A stretch of 64,000 bases of DNA from Pycnopodia helianthoides (Eukaryota > Echinodermata > Asteroidea > Forcipulatida > Asteriidae), in the NCBI GenBank assembly GCA_032158295.1, contig CM063245.1, forward strand, positions 6,434,700 through 6,498,699, read 5' to 3'. Shown piece by piece: positions 12,236 to 24,061 of this stretch (positions are counted from its first letter, which is position 1; the number at the start of each line of letters is the position of its first letter). The notes under the pieces were generated by a model, which was not told where the DNA came from, ran no database searches, and worked only from the letters and a program-made list of their open reading frames with translations. The position numbers and the translations under genes are program-made.

Positions 12236-12370
12236 GGACCAATTTCACCGAGCTGCTTCGGCTCAGAAAGTAGCTGCACAACAAATTACTTTGACCAGAA
12301 TAAGATTTCCAGCCAAAATACTATTTCACACGTAACGTCTACGATTGGTATCTTGCTCATCTTTGCTATA
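12236..12370 (+). mobile_element. Family I MITE, degraded copy
   Basis: Left end GGACCAATTTCACCGAGCTG resembles the family I terminus. The interior GATTTCCAGCCAAA and GATTGGTATCTTGCTCAT matches the copies at 29711 and 34977. The right end is not recognisable. Confidence 0.55.
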
Positions 12371-13137
12371 TCTCAGCTATATCGGGGATAACATCGAGCC
12401 ACAATGGCGTCTGCTTCCCCGCCTCTCTGCTGGATTGAAAGTATGCCATTATGTGTTGCAATCTTAGTCTTTGATATTATCCTACGATTGACGAAACTTC
12501 CAAGATAAATTTGTTTTATAAAAAATATTTTAAAAAAAATGGTTGCCTTGTATATAGAAACACCTTTCAGCTGGAACTTCGAGACAAGGTTTTTTTGTCT
12601 CCAATCTCGCTGAGATTCAACCTATGGCTTTACAACACCCATGTTTCTTGATTTAGATTAAACGATGAACCAAAGACAAAAGCAATGTTTTTATTAACTA
12701 ACAAACATTTGCATGATGAAAATGAAGAAAAAAAATGTGACTTATGGGAACATCAAGTCAAACGCCCGCGTGCAATCGAATAATTATGAAAACTTTAAAA
12801 TTAATTACGTAGTATTTGGTGATGCATGAAGGATCATTTTCCAAATTGAACGTAAATCGGCCGTAAGCGGAAATATTACGTCTGCATGGTCTGCCCGTAA
12901 ATTAAAAACAAAATCCCGTCCTTGTCAATTATTAAACTGGACGCATTCATGTTTACGTTGCATAATATCCAAATAGTTTGTGTCGCCAAAAAATAGAAAC
13001 GTTAATTGAAGCGCGTGATTGATTGTAAAGCCATCGTGCTTGCAGTTTAGCTCATTTTAAACGTTACACGCTCGTGAAAGACATGGCAAGGATACACGGG
13101 GACAAGTATATCACGAAGCGTCTGGAGCGGTTCAAAC
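12371..13137. other. Unassigned DNA
   Basis: AT-rich. A short frame begins at the ATG at 13083 (MARIHGDKYITK...) and runs into the element that follows; I do not recognise it. Confidence 0.5.
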
Positions 13138-13512
13138 TTAAAGGAAGGTATACGATTGGTAATTACTCCAAATATTCATTGCAATAAAAAGCTACTCTGT
13201 TAGAAGTACGGCAACTTTCGAAAGTAAAAAGCATTTTGAGAAATATTTCAATTCAAAATAATGTGGATATGGAAAAAGTTGTCAGTTTTTATCTCCCCAA
13301 ATTTGAATCTGAGCAGATTGTGTATTCCTAGTAGGGATTATTCTTCATGCGTGTATGGACATAACCGCTCCAGATTTTTGGCGATATCTCAAAAAACGCT
13401 ACCACCTTTTGAAATGAAATTTCACAGGTTAGTTTTATTGTATATATCTACATTTATATAGAATTAAAACAATCGAACGGTTCCAAAAACCAAAGGTGTA
13501 CTTTGCCTTTAA
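13138..13512 (+). mobile_element. Family E MITE, copy 1 (375 bp)
   Basis: Starts TTAAAGGAAGGTATACGATT and ends GGTGTACTTTGCCTTTAA, an imperfect terminal inverted repeat sharing TTAAAGG with families A, C and D. The reverse-oriented partner at 53102-53503 carries the same internal blocks (GGATATGGAAAAAGTTGTC, CATAACCGCTCCAGATTTT, GTGTATGGACATAACCGCTC). The 66-codon frame at 13261-13461 lies wholly inside the repeat. Confidence 0.85.
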
Positions 13513-16500
13513 AGAACACCTTTAAGAGCCAATACAACTCATAGTTGCTCTAAATCCATAATTCACGATTGGGTAGAATCAAGACATTATGACCACATAA
13601 CTCAAGCATGTTCCTGGGTCGTTCGGGAAAATGCTCACCTGTCAGAGTGGAATCGATAAATCAAGCATCGATCAACTTTTGTAAAATTTGTGGAAGTGAC
13701 TAAAACAACATGGTGCATGAAATTCGTGATATAAATAGTTTAATGCCCTATTTTTGTCCTACTATTTGAATAGTCCCGTGGATATGCAGTTATTATTTAG
13801 AAACTGATGACCTAAGGCCTAACTGCATTAATAATTTAAGCACACACGAATTGGCTAAGCAAGCAACACAATCGATAGACTTAACACCACAATGTTTATG
13901 TTCATTACAATATGTCATTCTGAATGGTAGTCCGTTTCTACTGGAGGAGATTTTATTCTGTGCTTAATAATTTCAATAACATAGGGACCTATGTAAAGCT
14001 GGAAATATAGACAAAGTCACTTGAGTAATAACGTGTTTACAAGAAGGTCGTAGAGCCTGCGGGTACAACTTGTACATAACTCAATAAAATATAGAATCTT
14101 ACATTTTCTGAAGATTGCAACGTTTTAAACAATTTGTGCCTCCAGACCCCCATATAAATAAATAAGTCATTAATTATGAGGTACAGCGGTAAGGCATTGC
14201 AGGTGTATTACATGGAGCCGGCGAGGACTGCGTTCAGAGCTGTGTGACAGAATGGCGACAACTTGCGATTAGAAGCCATTTTCGCGCGCAGGGTGCCAGA
14301 CTAGACTACCCACATTGGGTTTTGCTACATTTGGACCGCAAATGGCGTCCAGCAACCACGTGACCATAGCAAACTAGACCCTCTATGTCGCAACTCTCTC
14401 ATTACGCAGCTCTGGATGAGTTGGCAATGTGTTTGATCATTAATCTACCAAAGAAAATGTAAAAGTTTGAGAAATAAATCAAGAATGTCTGATGACCGGG
14501 GATAATAATTTTATAGATACTAGATACTAGACCTAGTTATGTCGAAACGAGTGCCATGCAAACAACCATATATCATTTTTATGAAACTACTGCAGCGGCA
14601 AATTTTCAAAAGACCTAAAGTGCGCCCTCTACACACACACACAGAACTCTGATGAAAAATTTACATTCAAAACACAGATAATGGCGCCTTGACTTGAGGC
14701 TCGATAGTCAGTTTTCGAAGGAACTAACAGAGTGGAATAATTGAAAGTTGTCTCCAAGAAGAAAACTATACGTTTAAGTTTGGGAGTTAAATGTTTTTTC
14801 CCATACATTTTAGGTCTTGAATTACGAACATGATGTTAAACATAGCTATCGCCTAAAAACTAACGGGATTAGCATCATTCCTTCAGGCTTTCATAGATAA
14901 AGACTTGCTCAGCTTCAACTTCCGGTAATTACCGACAGAAATGACCCCAAGCCTTTTCTTTAATGCATTACTCTTTCCTTCAAACTCCAAAGCTCTGGAA
15001 ATCCGGCCGTGTCATTGTGTTTTTCTACATGTGATATTGATTTGTGTTTTTTTTTGTCATGTTGAGGAACGACATGAACCGCCACGGGGACCAGTCCGTG
15101 TTATTGAATCGGCGGTAGACATCGCGCCAAAAATACATCACCATGACAACCTAGTCCTGGTAATGTTTACTTTATGCAGTTTTCAAATTATGGCGCCTTG
15201 ACTCACTTCTGTGCGTTCTTGTTTGATGGATACCAAACAAATGGTCTAAATCCTGGCCCCTGAGGGCTAGCCAACAACACATCAATATATACATCAATAC
15301 ATACATCAATACATACACAAGATTGAATCATGTAAATCTGATGTTTAGTACAAAATCATGTACAACTTTTGTATGCCCTTTTGCTTTCAACATTAACGAG
15401 GGTTTACTTCAAAAGAGCTGCTTGCCAGAATGTATTTTAAAAACCATTAGCTTCTATACACTGCAGGCTGTGACTACATGTCTATAGGCACACAATTTGT
15501 GTCTCTTTAGTTTTCAGCTAAGCCAGTTGAGCTATATGTTGCAATAATCTCCAGAAAAGTTCCCAAAAGCTCTCTGCAAATATTATTGTCGTTACATACA
15601 GGCCTACAATGGTACCTTGTATAATGTAGCTTCCCTCAAATCTTTCAAATCTTCAAATCTGGGAGGTCTGTTCCCCAGTGGTTCTTGCTTTGGATATTTT
15701 GTTGGCCTCAGTACGGTTACTTTAAAGTTGCATCGCCCAATTTTCATCGAAAAGGCAAAAACTTTAAATTTTTCTCTAAACGAATTCAGACAGATGATGG
15801 TGTTTCAAAAAACAACAACATAGAAAGCAAGTGTTCATAAAAGCGAACACAGAGGGGTTTTGGTTGATGGAACAAAACGAAAGAATATCATGATTTTATA
15901 CTGAAAGTCACATGTAATATCCTATGCGAAGCTTGGTCGTATACCCTTTGAACTTGCTGCATGGACCGTAAGGAAAGGTCAAAGTTTGGTATATTTTTGA
16001 ACAGCATGTCCAATTGTGTAAGATTATGACTAAGTTTGTGACATGTGATTCAAGAGATATGATTTTGTATTTTTAGAACTTCCTCTTTAAACCGGAAGTG
16101 AAGGTGAAAGTTGGTCATGTTTTTAAATAAACTCTATATACTTTCTTGAGAAATACTTTCGTGAGTGCCACCCACAACGAACGAAAATATTGCTGCATGC
16201 AAATTTAAAGTACGAAATTGTTGGTTCCTGCACACTAAGTTATGTGTAGGCTATCTACCTAACTACTACTAACCACCAATGGATTTATTTGTTCAGTACC
16301 ACAAATTGAAGTTTCTAATTTCCTGGATTAAAAATATATATCTGTCTGGTAGTTCTATGTAAATCTATTTCACCATAAACTTGCTAATGTATAATTAAGG
16401 CTCTCATTTTAATTTATGAGTCTTACAGTTAAATATTTTGAGAAAAATTGGACCAAATTCTCCTAGTAATGATTTGTTTGTTATTGGTTATCATTTCATT

Positions 16501-17145
16501 TTGATGTATTTCTGATTGTAACTTTAAGGCATTTTACGAAATGGAATGAAAATATTATGTTTGCATGGGTTTAATTGTAGCTACGCTTTCTTAATTGACA
16601 CCAGCGATCCCGTAATATTTTCACAGACATACGAACACACTATCACAGGCAATTAGTTCGTCAGGTGTCCAAAATTATAGCAACATGATACCGCATTCAG
16701 TAATACCCGCAGGACGGAACTTAGAACTGAGACAAGAAGGGATATCCAGGGATGAAAGGATGGAAGATGAAATCAAAAAGTCATATATTTTAAAGAAGCA
16801 GCGTTGACAAAAAACAACAAAAGTGGATATATATATGGCGTTGTTGTATAAACAGTGGCAGTAAGGTTGTGATGCTTATATAATGATGATGAGGAATGTG
16901 TTATGTTCTCGCCAATACACTGGTGTTGGTTTTTGATTGGTTTCTGGACGATTGAAATTATTCACATTCTCTAGTGTTCAACAATATTATAGGCACCATA
17001 CAACCAATCTTTAAAAGTTTCTTCAAATAAAAATTGGGGATGTTCCGAGTGTTTATGGTCCTCATGCGCTTTCTTCAATTTGGCGTATAGATTAAGTGAG
17101 ATTCGGGGGACATTGTTTGCGCACATGGCAGTATTTCATGATTCA
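13513..17145. other. Unassigned DNA with short simple repeats
   Basis: Holds a (CA)n tract at about 14632-14641, an ACATCAAT/ACATACATCAAT simple repeat at about 15280-15318, and two copies of ATGGCGCCTTGACT (near 14680 and 15190) about 500 bp apart. Frames at 14941-15201 and 15617-15823 have no recognised domain. Confidence 0.5.
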
Positions 17146-17225
17146 ATATTTCAGATGAAAGCAATTATTTCAGATGAAAGCAATATTTCAGATGAAAGCA
17201 ATATTTCAGATGAAAGCAATATTTC
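17146..17225 (+). repeat. Tandem repeat, unit TATTTCAGATGAAAGCAA
   Basis: Four consecutive near-identical units of 18-19 bp; the first to second spacing has one extra T. A (TTTA)n stretch follows. Because the unit is 18 bp it stays open and gives a repeated peptide ISDESN in a short frame, which is an effect of the repeat. Confidence 0.85.
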
Positions 17226-17329
17226 TTTCTTTGATTATATATTTATTTATTTATTTAATTTCACATCCAACAGTTCAATTAGTGCAGATAACAAGATGAA
17301 AAAGAAAACAAGAAAATTTTTGCATTTGT

Positions 17330-17488
17330 TGATCTGAGAGGACAATCCCAGTGGAGAAAACCCACGCAATCAGGTAGGGACTGAAAACCCAATCCACATG
17401 CAAGGCTCCGGTCTGAGGCGGGATTTGATTCGGGTTCCACAGATGTGAAAGACAGGGAAAGAGAATCCACTGAGCCAACCTGATCCCC
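17330..17488 (-). mobile_element. tRNA-derived SINE, copy in minus orientation
   Basis: Read on the minus strand it begins GGATCAGGTTGGCTCAGTGG, a good A box. Then come CGAATCAAATCCCGCC (B-box region), TGTGGATTGGGTTTTCAGTC and CTGATTGCGTGGGTTTTC. It lacks the 3' half seen in the copies at 11128 and 36690. It gives the clearest view of the tRNA-like head. Confidence 0.75.
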
Positions 17489-18417
17489 TTTCGTTTCTGG
17501 CATCGAGATTTTTCTTATAACCAATCTTATTTCATACTTTTTGAATGCGCGGTAAAATCCAAACAACACTAAGGCATGACGTGTAACGTGAAAGCACATT
17601 GACATGGCAGAGGTTACCGAAATAGACCAACGACTATTTTCATTTCCAGGTGAGATGTTTTTCCAACTGCAATAAATAAAGAAGGTAGACGTCGAAGTCT
17701 GAGATGAGAGTAACTACCTACAAGATTGGCTCATGTTTGCAAATTCCTCCAGTGTAAACTAGAAATGATGTCCAAAAGTATCCAAACCACTCAATCACTA
17801 TTTTCCAACTGTCGTAGTCTCCCTTCAAGCATGCTTGAGTTGAAATAATTGCAGAGGGGCATTTTGGGTGTCCTATGTGTACTTACACTGTTTAATAACC
17901 ATTTCAGCCGTCCTCGAGTGGAGTGCTCTGTATACGACTATGGGAGCTCTGAGCTGGTCGCTCCATGGCACGATGTACGTGGCTTACCCGACCCAACCTC
18001 GACCCGGGTTTAAACAAAAATTATCGACCCCACTTACCCAGAGCGAAAGAACTATGAGGAGTGTTTTTGAACGAGGTCGATCGAAGTTATCAGGGCACTT
18101 AACTCTTATAATACTTTGTGACAGTAGCACGCACAAGAGGGGGGGGGGGGGGCGTTGGCTATTACAAAATAATAATAAAGTGAGAGAAAAGTAAGTTTTA
18201 AAAGGGGGGAAAAAGAACACACGCAGTTAAGGCATTGAGAAGATGGGGGTGTTGGCATGCCCAGAAAACCTGCTGTTGTTTGTCCTTTTGCATTAAACTT
18301 GAGATCCCCTAACATCCCCAGGGTGATTTGTCTCACCCGCCCCCCCGCCCCCACCCCGCCCCAAAGATATCTGTAAGTGTTCCACAGCTTAGTGGACACT
18401 AAAGGTGTATACCCAAG
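17489..18417. other. Unassigned DNA with G-run and C-run tracts
   Basis: A run of about 15 G lies near 18138-18152. A C-rich stretch with four C-runs lies at 18337-18363 and could form a G-quadruplex on the minus strand. Overlapping short frames on both strands here are not convincing. Confidence 0.5.
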
Positions 18418-18796
18418 TTAAAGGCACTGGACACTATTGGTAACTACTCAAAATAATTGTTAGCATAACAACTTACTTGGTAACGAGCAATTTAGAGCTG
18501 TTGTTGGTATAAAACATTGTGAGAAACGGCTCCCTCTGAAGTAACGTAGTTTTTGAGAAAGAAACAATTTCCCAGTAAAATATTTGAATTGATTTTGAGA
18601 CCTCACGCGTGAGGTCTCGAAATCAAGCATCTGAAAGCACACAACTTCGTGTGTTCTTTTTTCCATTATTATCTCGCAACTTCGACGACCAATTGAGTTC
18701 AAATTTTCACAGGTTTGTTATTTTGTGCATATGTTGAGATACACCAAGTGAGAAGACTGGTCTTTGACAATTACCGAAGGTGTCCAGTGTCTTTAA
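18418..18796 (+). mobile_element. Family C element, copy 1 (379 bp)
   Basis: Starts TTAAAGGCACTGGACACT and ends GTGTCCAGTGTCTTTAA, terminal inverted repeats of about 17 bp. In the middle a perfect 22-bp palindrome (18597-18618, half-site GAGACCTCACG) would form a tight hairpin. Later blocks are TTTTCACAGGTTTGTTATT and GAGATACACCAAGTGAGAAG. A diverged relative lies at 52254-52625. From memory I associate this family with sea star genomes, where it appears very abundant. The minus-strand frame inside it is repeat sequence. Confidence 0.88.
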
Positions 18797-18997
18797 ACCC
18801 GACATCGCCCTTTGAAAATGCTACTCCAAGTCTACTCCATCAGAATGAGGGGATTCACCTTTCCTGTTATAATGAACGTCGTGTGTAGTGGGCTAAAGGC
18901 CAACAAAAAAAAAGTCATGAAATGTTAGTGTGCCGAGCACTCTTTAAGTTTGCAATGCCTATGGGATGATCCAAAAGTATGTCTTCCTGAGATGGTT

Positions 18998-19139
18998 AGG
19001 CCGTGTCCGAAATAGCGGCTACAGCTACGGCTACGGCTAGATTTCCGCGTCGTCATGCGTTGAAGTATAGGACGTCCTTAGCAACACCCATAGCAACAGT
19101 CGTAGCCCTAGCCGTAGCCGTCATTTCGGATACGGCCTT
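18998..19139. mobile_element. Family L fold-back MITE
   Basis: Left arm AGGCCGTGTCCGAAAT followed by GGCTACAGCTACGGCTACG. The right arm is the complement of AAGGCCGTATCCGAAATG then ACGGCTACGGCTAGGGC. The whole element of about 140 bp folds back on itself. A degraded relative lies at 2327-2452. Confidence 0.82.
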
Positions 19140-20059
19140 AGCCCCATACCATAAAGGGCTAGCTGTAAATCGTACCTGATCATTCAAATTATTAAGCACT
19201 CACAGGTGATTACTTGTCACTCCTCCCTTCTTAAATGTCCCTCCCGCCTTCCCTAAGCCCTTTTCAAAATATTGAAGTAGTTCCCGGACTGCCTAAGGTA
19301 AATAAGTAGTTATTGAAAGTACAATAATATCCCCATAGTATGCAAATAGGGAATCAATAAGCAGGCGGGTCTGTATGCGCGATGTATTTGTTTTTCCCCC
19401 GGATTTGTGATAATGTCGGCGGACATGACCAGAAGTAAAACCTAATCTATAATTCTTATCTGTCATACATTCACGCCGATATTTGCAGTCTGTAACCATC
19501 TTTGTTTATGTAGCGTGTCCTCAATGGTATGAGATGTCTACAACATAAAAGGCGCCTCTGTGTCTTTCCCGGTAGCCGATTATAACAATTTCAAATTGTG
19601 ACATTTTTGGAACAGTCATTTCAATGATTTTTCAATTAAGTTCTGCGGAATTGAGCCACCTGCCTGCGGGGAAAGGACGCAGGGGTTCACGATAATAGAG
19701 ACTGTGCTTATGTAGTACCCTTGAAGTCCAGAACAACCCTGGGAAAAAAGCTATACACATTTACTAAATGAAATCATGAAATATCATTCGACCGAAGCGC
19801 TATCATTTACCAGAACTTATCCTTTAAAAAGGTCATTACACCTAAGAAATAATTTAAACTGGTGAATGGATCGATCATCATATGAAATAATAGCTAATGG
19901 GAGTCTTATATAAGGCCAATTTATTACAAGTTTGTAATCAGATATGTATCTTGTCTCGTTTAAGATCTGTGGTATTAGGTTTCCCTAGATATTCTGCGGC
20001 TTTGAGATTGTCTGGGCGAATTCGTAATCAGGCTATACAATGACAAATGGCACGAGAAG
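19140..20059. other. Unassigned DNA
   Basis: One minus-strand frame (19293-19499) without recognised domain. No repeats found. Confidence 0.5.
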
Positions 20060-20170
20060 TACGGAAGTCTCTTGCTGCCACCTTAAAGTACAAATCGCAA
20101 ATTACAAAGGGACAAGGTACAGTAAGATAGGGTACTGTTTCTTTTTAGCTGGCAGCAATACGCTTCCGTA
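20060..20170. mobile_element. Short fold-back MITE (111 bp)
   Basis: The first 21 bp, TACGGAAG....TTGCTGCCA, and the last 21 bp are inverted repeats with three mismatches, all in the central four bases. The interior also contains GGTACAGTAAGATAGGGTAC. The outer TA could be a target duplication. No other copy in this window. Confidence 0.6.
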
Positions 20171-21080
20171 AGATAGAAAGTATTTTAAATGTTGCTGTGT
20201 ATATTTAATGTGACAGGATAGAACAGCTCAATTCCCACACTACTTTTGGACAGTCACCCTTGGTTGATGCCATTTTTTTAACAACCATTTTCCGAAGCGC
20301 CAATTTAAGAATTTATCAGCGGGTTCGTGTGATACTAGACGAAATGATAATATGACGCACCTCGTGCTCCTGCCTTCTGCCCATCATTCATCGATCTTTC
20401 AATCTAAACATTCACTTATATAAAGAGAAAGCCAATTTTATCGCATGCTGCGACAATTCCCATCATTAGTGGCAAATTTAATTTGCGTGTGTGTTAAAAA
20501 AAGTTTGCACTGATCTGCCTGAAGGTTTATACAGTTAAAAGATGAAGGGTCTTCATGAGCAGATGACCCAACGGTAAACTCGTCTGAAGCCAGTGGCCGG
20601 ATGACGAGTTATTGGAGAAAAAGAAATGTGAATACCGGTGTTAATACGTGGCAGGGGTATTGGCCAGGGTTGTATTGCTTAGAATGAAGGGATGTGGCTG
20701 CCAGCCACACTTCAAGCGTAGTCGCCGGCCATTTGTGCCGGAAATTACGAGATTCTGCAATTAATTCCCGCGTGAACCATATACCCTTTACGCTGTTTCC
20801 TGTTATTTTTGTGTAAAGGTTAGGCTAGTTGGAGGGCTCGAACTCGAAGTTATCATCTCCCATTACGAAATGTGTTTATCAGACTGGTGTTTAGCTTATC
20901 AAGTAATTTTACTATATTGTTTTATAGTGTTTTAAGTTTCAACTGATATTACTTTTACATCGATGCTTTGTAAACTGTTGTTGTATTATTTGCTCATTAT
21001 TTTGATGACTGTATTTCTTTACAAATGGAAATCGAGTAGGCTCATTTAATAAGTTCGAAGTAAAATCTACGGAGCTGTAT
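20171..21080. other. Unassigned DNA
   Basis: No frame of note. A small hairpin GTGGCTGCCAGCCAC sits near 20694. Confidence 0.5.
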
Positions 21081-21724
21081 AAGGGACATCGTGAATTGTT
21101 TTTTTACAAAACGCCTTAATAAGCCGTACATACGCTTTATGTAACCCGTACGTACGGGTTAATAAGCCATACGTACGCTTTATGTAACCCGTACGTACGC
21201 CTTAAAAAGCCGCACGTACGCCTTAAAAAGCCGTACGTACGCCTTAAAAAGCCGTACGTACGCCTTAAAAAGCCGTACGTACGCCTTAAAAAGCCGTACG
21301 TACACCTTAATAAGCCGTACGTACGCCTTAATAAGTCATACGTACGCCTTATGTTACCCGTATGTACGCATTAATAATCCAAACGTAGGGATTATTAAGG
21401 CGTACGTACGGGCTACCTAAGGCGTACGTACGCGTTAGTTAGGCGTACGAACGGGTTACATAAGGCTTACATCCGTGTTAGTAAGGCGTACGTACGGGTT
21501 ACGTAGGGCGTACTTACGGGTTACATAAGGCGTACATACAGGTTATTAAGGCGTACGTACGGGTTACATAAGGCGTACGTACGGGTAACATAAGGCGTAG
21601 GTACGCGTTAGTAAGGCGTATGTATGGGTTAGTAAGGCGTACGTACGGGTTAAAGAAGGCGTACACGTTAATAAGGCAAACGTATATGTTTGGAAAATTT
21701 AAGATAAAATTCACCATGTCCCTT
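21081..21724. mobile_element. Fold-back element: inverted tandem array of CGTACGTACG units
   Basis: The outer ends are 17-bp inverted repeats, AAGGGACATCGTGAATT at the left and the complement of AAGGGACATGGTGAATT at the right (one mismatch). Inside, the left half is a tandem array of about 21-bp units (ACGCCTTAAAAAGCCGTACG). The right half is an array of about 22-bp units (AAGGCGTACGTACGGGTTAC) in the opposite orientation. The switch is at 21371-21398, where TTAATAATCC and GGATTATTAA face each other across 8 nt. Each unit is itself centred on the palindrome CGTACG. There is no coding capacity; the minus-strand frame 21514-21717 reads through the array. Confidence 0.9.
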
Positions 21725-22568
21725 AAAAGCTTCGTAGAAATCAGTTAAAAAGAACGAAATAAAAATATCTGAGTATTTTGTGGATTCATGACGGTGTGCA
21801 CTTACCATATCTGTGTCCAATTTTTTCACAAAACCCCTTCTTGCCTTCGTGTACCTTTCCTTTAAAAAAAAGGGAAATGCTCCTTCTGTGGCAAGCTTAT
21901 TAATTTAATAAAAACAGGACCAAATCTGCTACACACTTCTGTAATGAAAAGAGCGAAATCAGACCCAGCTAATTGCATCAATTAGCGCTATTAGAAAAAT
22001 TCATAGTCTCTCTGTTTCGGTCTAATTGTCTCTGTGGACAGTAGGGAAAAAACGCTGGTTCAACGACCCGCGTTTGAAATGCAAACGGCCGCGTTGGCGA
22101 AATGACAAATGTGAGTCCGATTTTTATCAGGCACGATCTAATTAGTTGGTTGACGCGCTACCTTCAGGGTGCCCGGCCAAACCAATCAAGCCTACACGTG
22201 CTCTGGGTGACCAGTAGGGACACTGGGGCTTTCGCACCGTAATGCAAAGCATGCAATAATACAGACCCCTCGACAGCTTCTTTCAAGATTTGTTACCACT
22301 CTTGGAAATTAAGGTAATTTTCAGTGAGAAGTTGCCGTAAATTATGTAGCAAATTGAGAACTAGCCAAGGATAACTAATTACTCTTTACAATCGGTGCCT
22401 CCATAGCTTCGTATTATCCCAAACTTAACTAGATTTTGAATGTTTTTGTCTCACAGAAAATCGGTATAGTATAATTGTTTGCCCCGTGGTTTGAAGCTAA
22501 GTTAACAATCAAAAGACTAAACACAGTATTTGTGAAGCTTCAAATAGAATACAAACCTTACAAAAAAG
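21725..22568. other. Unassigned DNA
   Basis: No frame or repeat that I can support. Confidence 0.5.
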
Positions 22569-22715
22569 TACCCCTCGCATATGACGTCATAAGACGCAAA
22601 CAGTGCCCTCACTGAGGTCAATGGAGACCTTTTCTTAAGTTGACAGTTGCGAGCGGCGCAAACACGCGTGCACTGTGTTTGAGTTCAAGGATGGCAGCCA
22701 ATGCAAAGGGGTCTA
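22569..22715 (-). mobile_element. Family B-related MITE (147 bp)
   Basis: On the minus strand it starts TAGACCCCTTTGCATTGG and continues GCTGCCATCCTTGA, like the GCCGCCATCTTTGATG of family B. CACGCGTGCAC is shared in the interior. The other end, TACCCCTCGCATATGACG, is an imperfect inverted copy of the start. It is probably a diverged relative, not a true family B copy. Confidence 0.5.
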
Positions 22716-22942
22716 TACGATCTGATATTGTCTCTCCTTTGAAAAGTTCTACATTTCCCTTGTAGCCCTCGCCTCGAGTGGTCCTCCGGAGTTAAGTTCG
22801 ACGATTGCTTATAGTTCATAAATAAATTAAAATAGAATAAGTACAAATTATCAAAATCTGCTTGAAAATTTCTTTTGCTTACCAAAATTTGATGATTAGG
22901 CCTAAACCCTCTAAATGAAAAAGAACACCCCTAACCCCGCTC

Positions 22943-22968
22943 CAACAACAACAACAACAACAACAAAA
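22943..22968 (+). repeat. (AAC)n microsatellite
   Basis: Uninterrupted CAA/AAC trinucleotides, about eight units. Confidence 0.85.
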
Positions 22969-23850
22969 GCCAAACAAACAAAACCAGTTACTACATTTTA
23001 ACGGGAAAATAAGGGTTTTAACTATTAATCAACAGTATTAAGGGATGTGATTTAGCCCAAGTTAAAAAATCTTTTAAAGATGTCTTCAATTTTCTAAGAA
23101 CAAAACGACTTCTTGAACTTTATCAGTAGACTGAAGTCTAGCTTTAGGGTATATCTGGCCTCATCAGAGCGATCGTGAACAACCATGTTTTACTGAACAG
23201 TATGATAACTCTACGAATCCCTACACTTCCCCTAATATTTTTCAGTTTCTCCTTTTGAGAAATCGAATAAATCAAAATATTCCCCAAAGGCTTATTCCTA
23301 TTTTAGGCAATCGTGTCTTGTAGGGACTCACTATAGCTTTCTGTATTCAACTCGTGGGCGATTTAATCACTGGATAATAAATATCTTCCCATTTTAATTG
23401 GCATGTCACGAATTTTGCCTTGGAGTAAATAAAGGGAAATTTCCGAGAATATGTACGGCTTTGCTCTAAACAAATGTGTGCCGTGATGACAAAATCACGA
23501 AACCACGCTCGTAATCCTCTTCCTATAAAGCAATTTCTTGATTTATAGTCTTATTGATACCGCCATTGCACTTACGAGTCGTAGGCCTAATTAATAATAA
23601 TGAAATAAAACAAAGATGCGTGTTCAGAACGCTCTACCATGTGATCTGTCAGTGGGGCTGAGGTTGTATAAAATAATATGACATAATTGGTACATCTATC
23701 TGGTCACGTCCCCCCGGGCTGTGCGTTATGCGGACAAACAATCATGACACCGGAGATGGGATGGTCAAAAATTGTAAATGGGATTGGGATGCTCCGAGGG
23801 GGAGGAGACATTAGGGACGACAGTCAAAATCTAGAAAGCTTGAAGGGCAT
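22969..23850. other. Unassigned DNA
   Basis: No frame of note, no repeat found. Confidence 0.5.
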
Positions 23851-24061
23851 GGGATAATTTCACAGAGTTGCTTATCGGTAAGCAAAATATTGTTTAAGGT
23901 TAGCAGACTGTTAGGCGGCCAGCTTGTGTGCTACCATGGATTTGCATTGTTACTTTAGTCATTCTTGCTAGAAGGCATGCATTTTACCGAGCTTTGAGTG
24001 AGCAGAGCTATAGGAGCTAAGCACAAAAACGGCCGTTAGCTCAGCTCTATGAAATTAGGCA
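23851..24061 (+). mobile_element. Family I MITE, degraded copy
   Basis: Left end GGGATAATTTCACAGAGTTG and right end TCAGCTCTATGAAATTAGGC match the family I terminal inverted repeats. The interior is poorly conserved. Confidence 0.6.

Noticed and set aside
13083..13192. Short coding exon beginning MARIHGDKYITK
   Set aside because: The frame continues into the family E transposon and stops there; no known protein is recognised.
14677..15200. ATGGCGCCTTGACT repeated about 500 bp apart, as if flanking an element
   Set aside because: Similarity stops after about 14 bp and no inverted ends adjoin the two copies.
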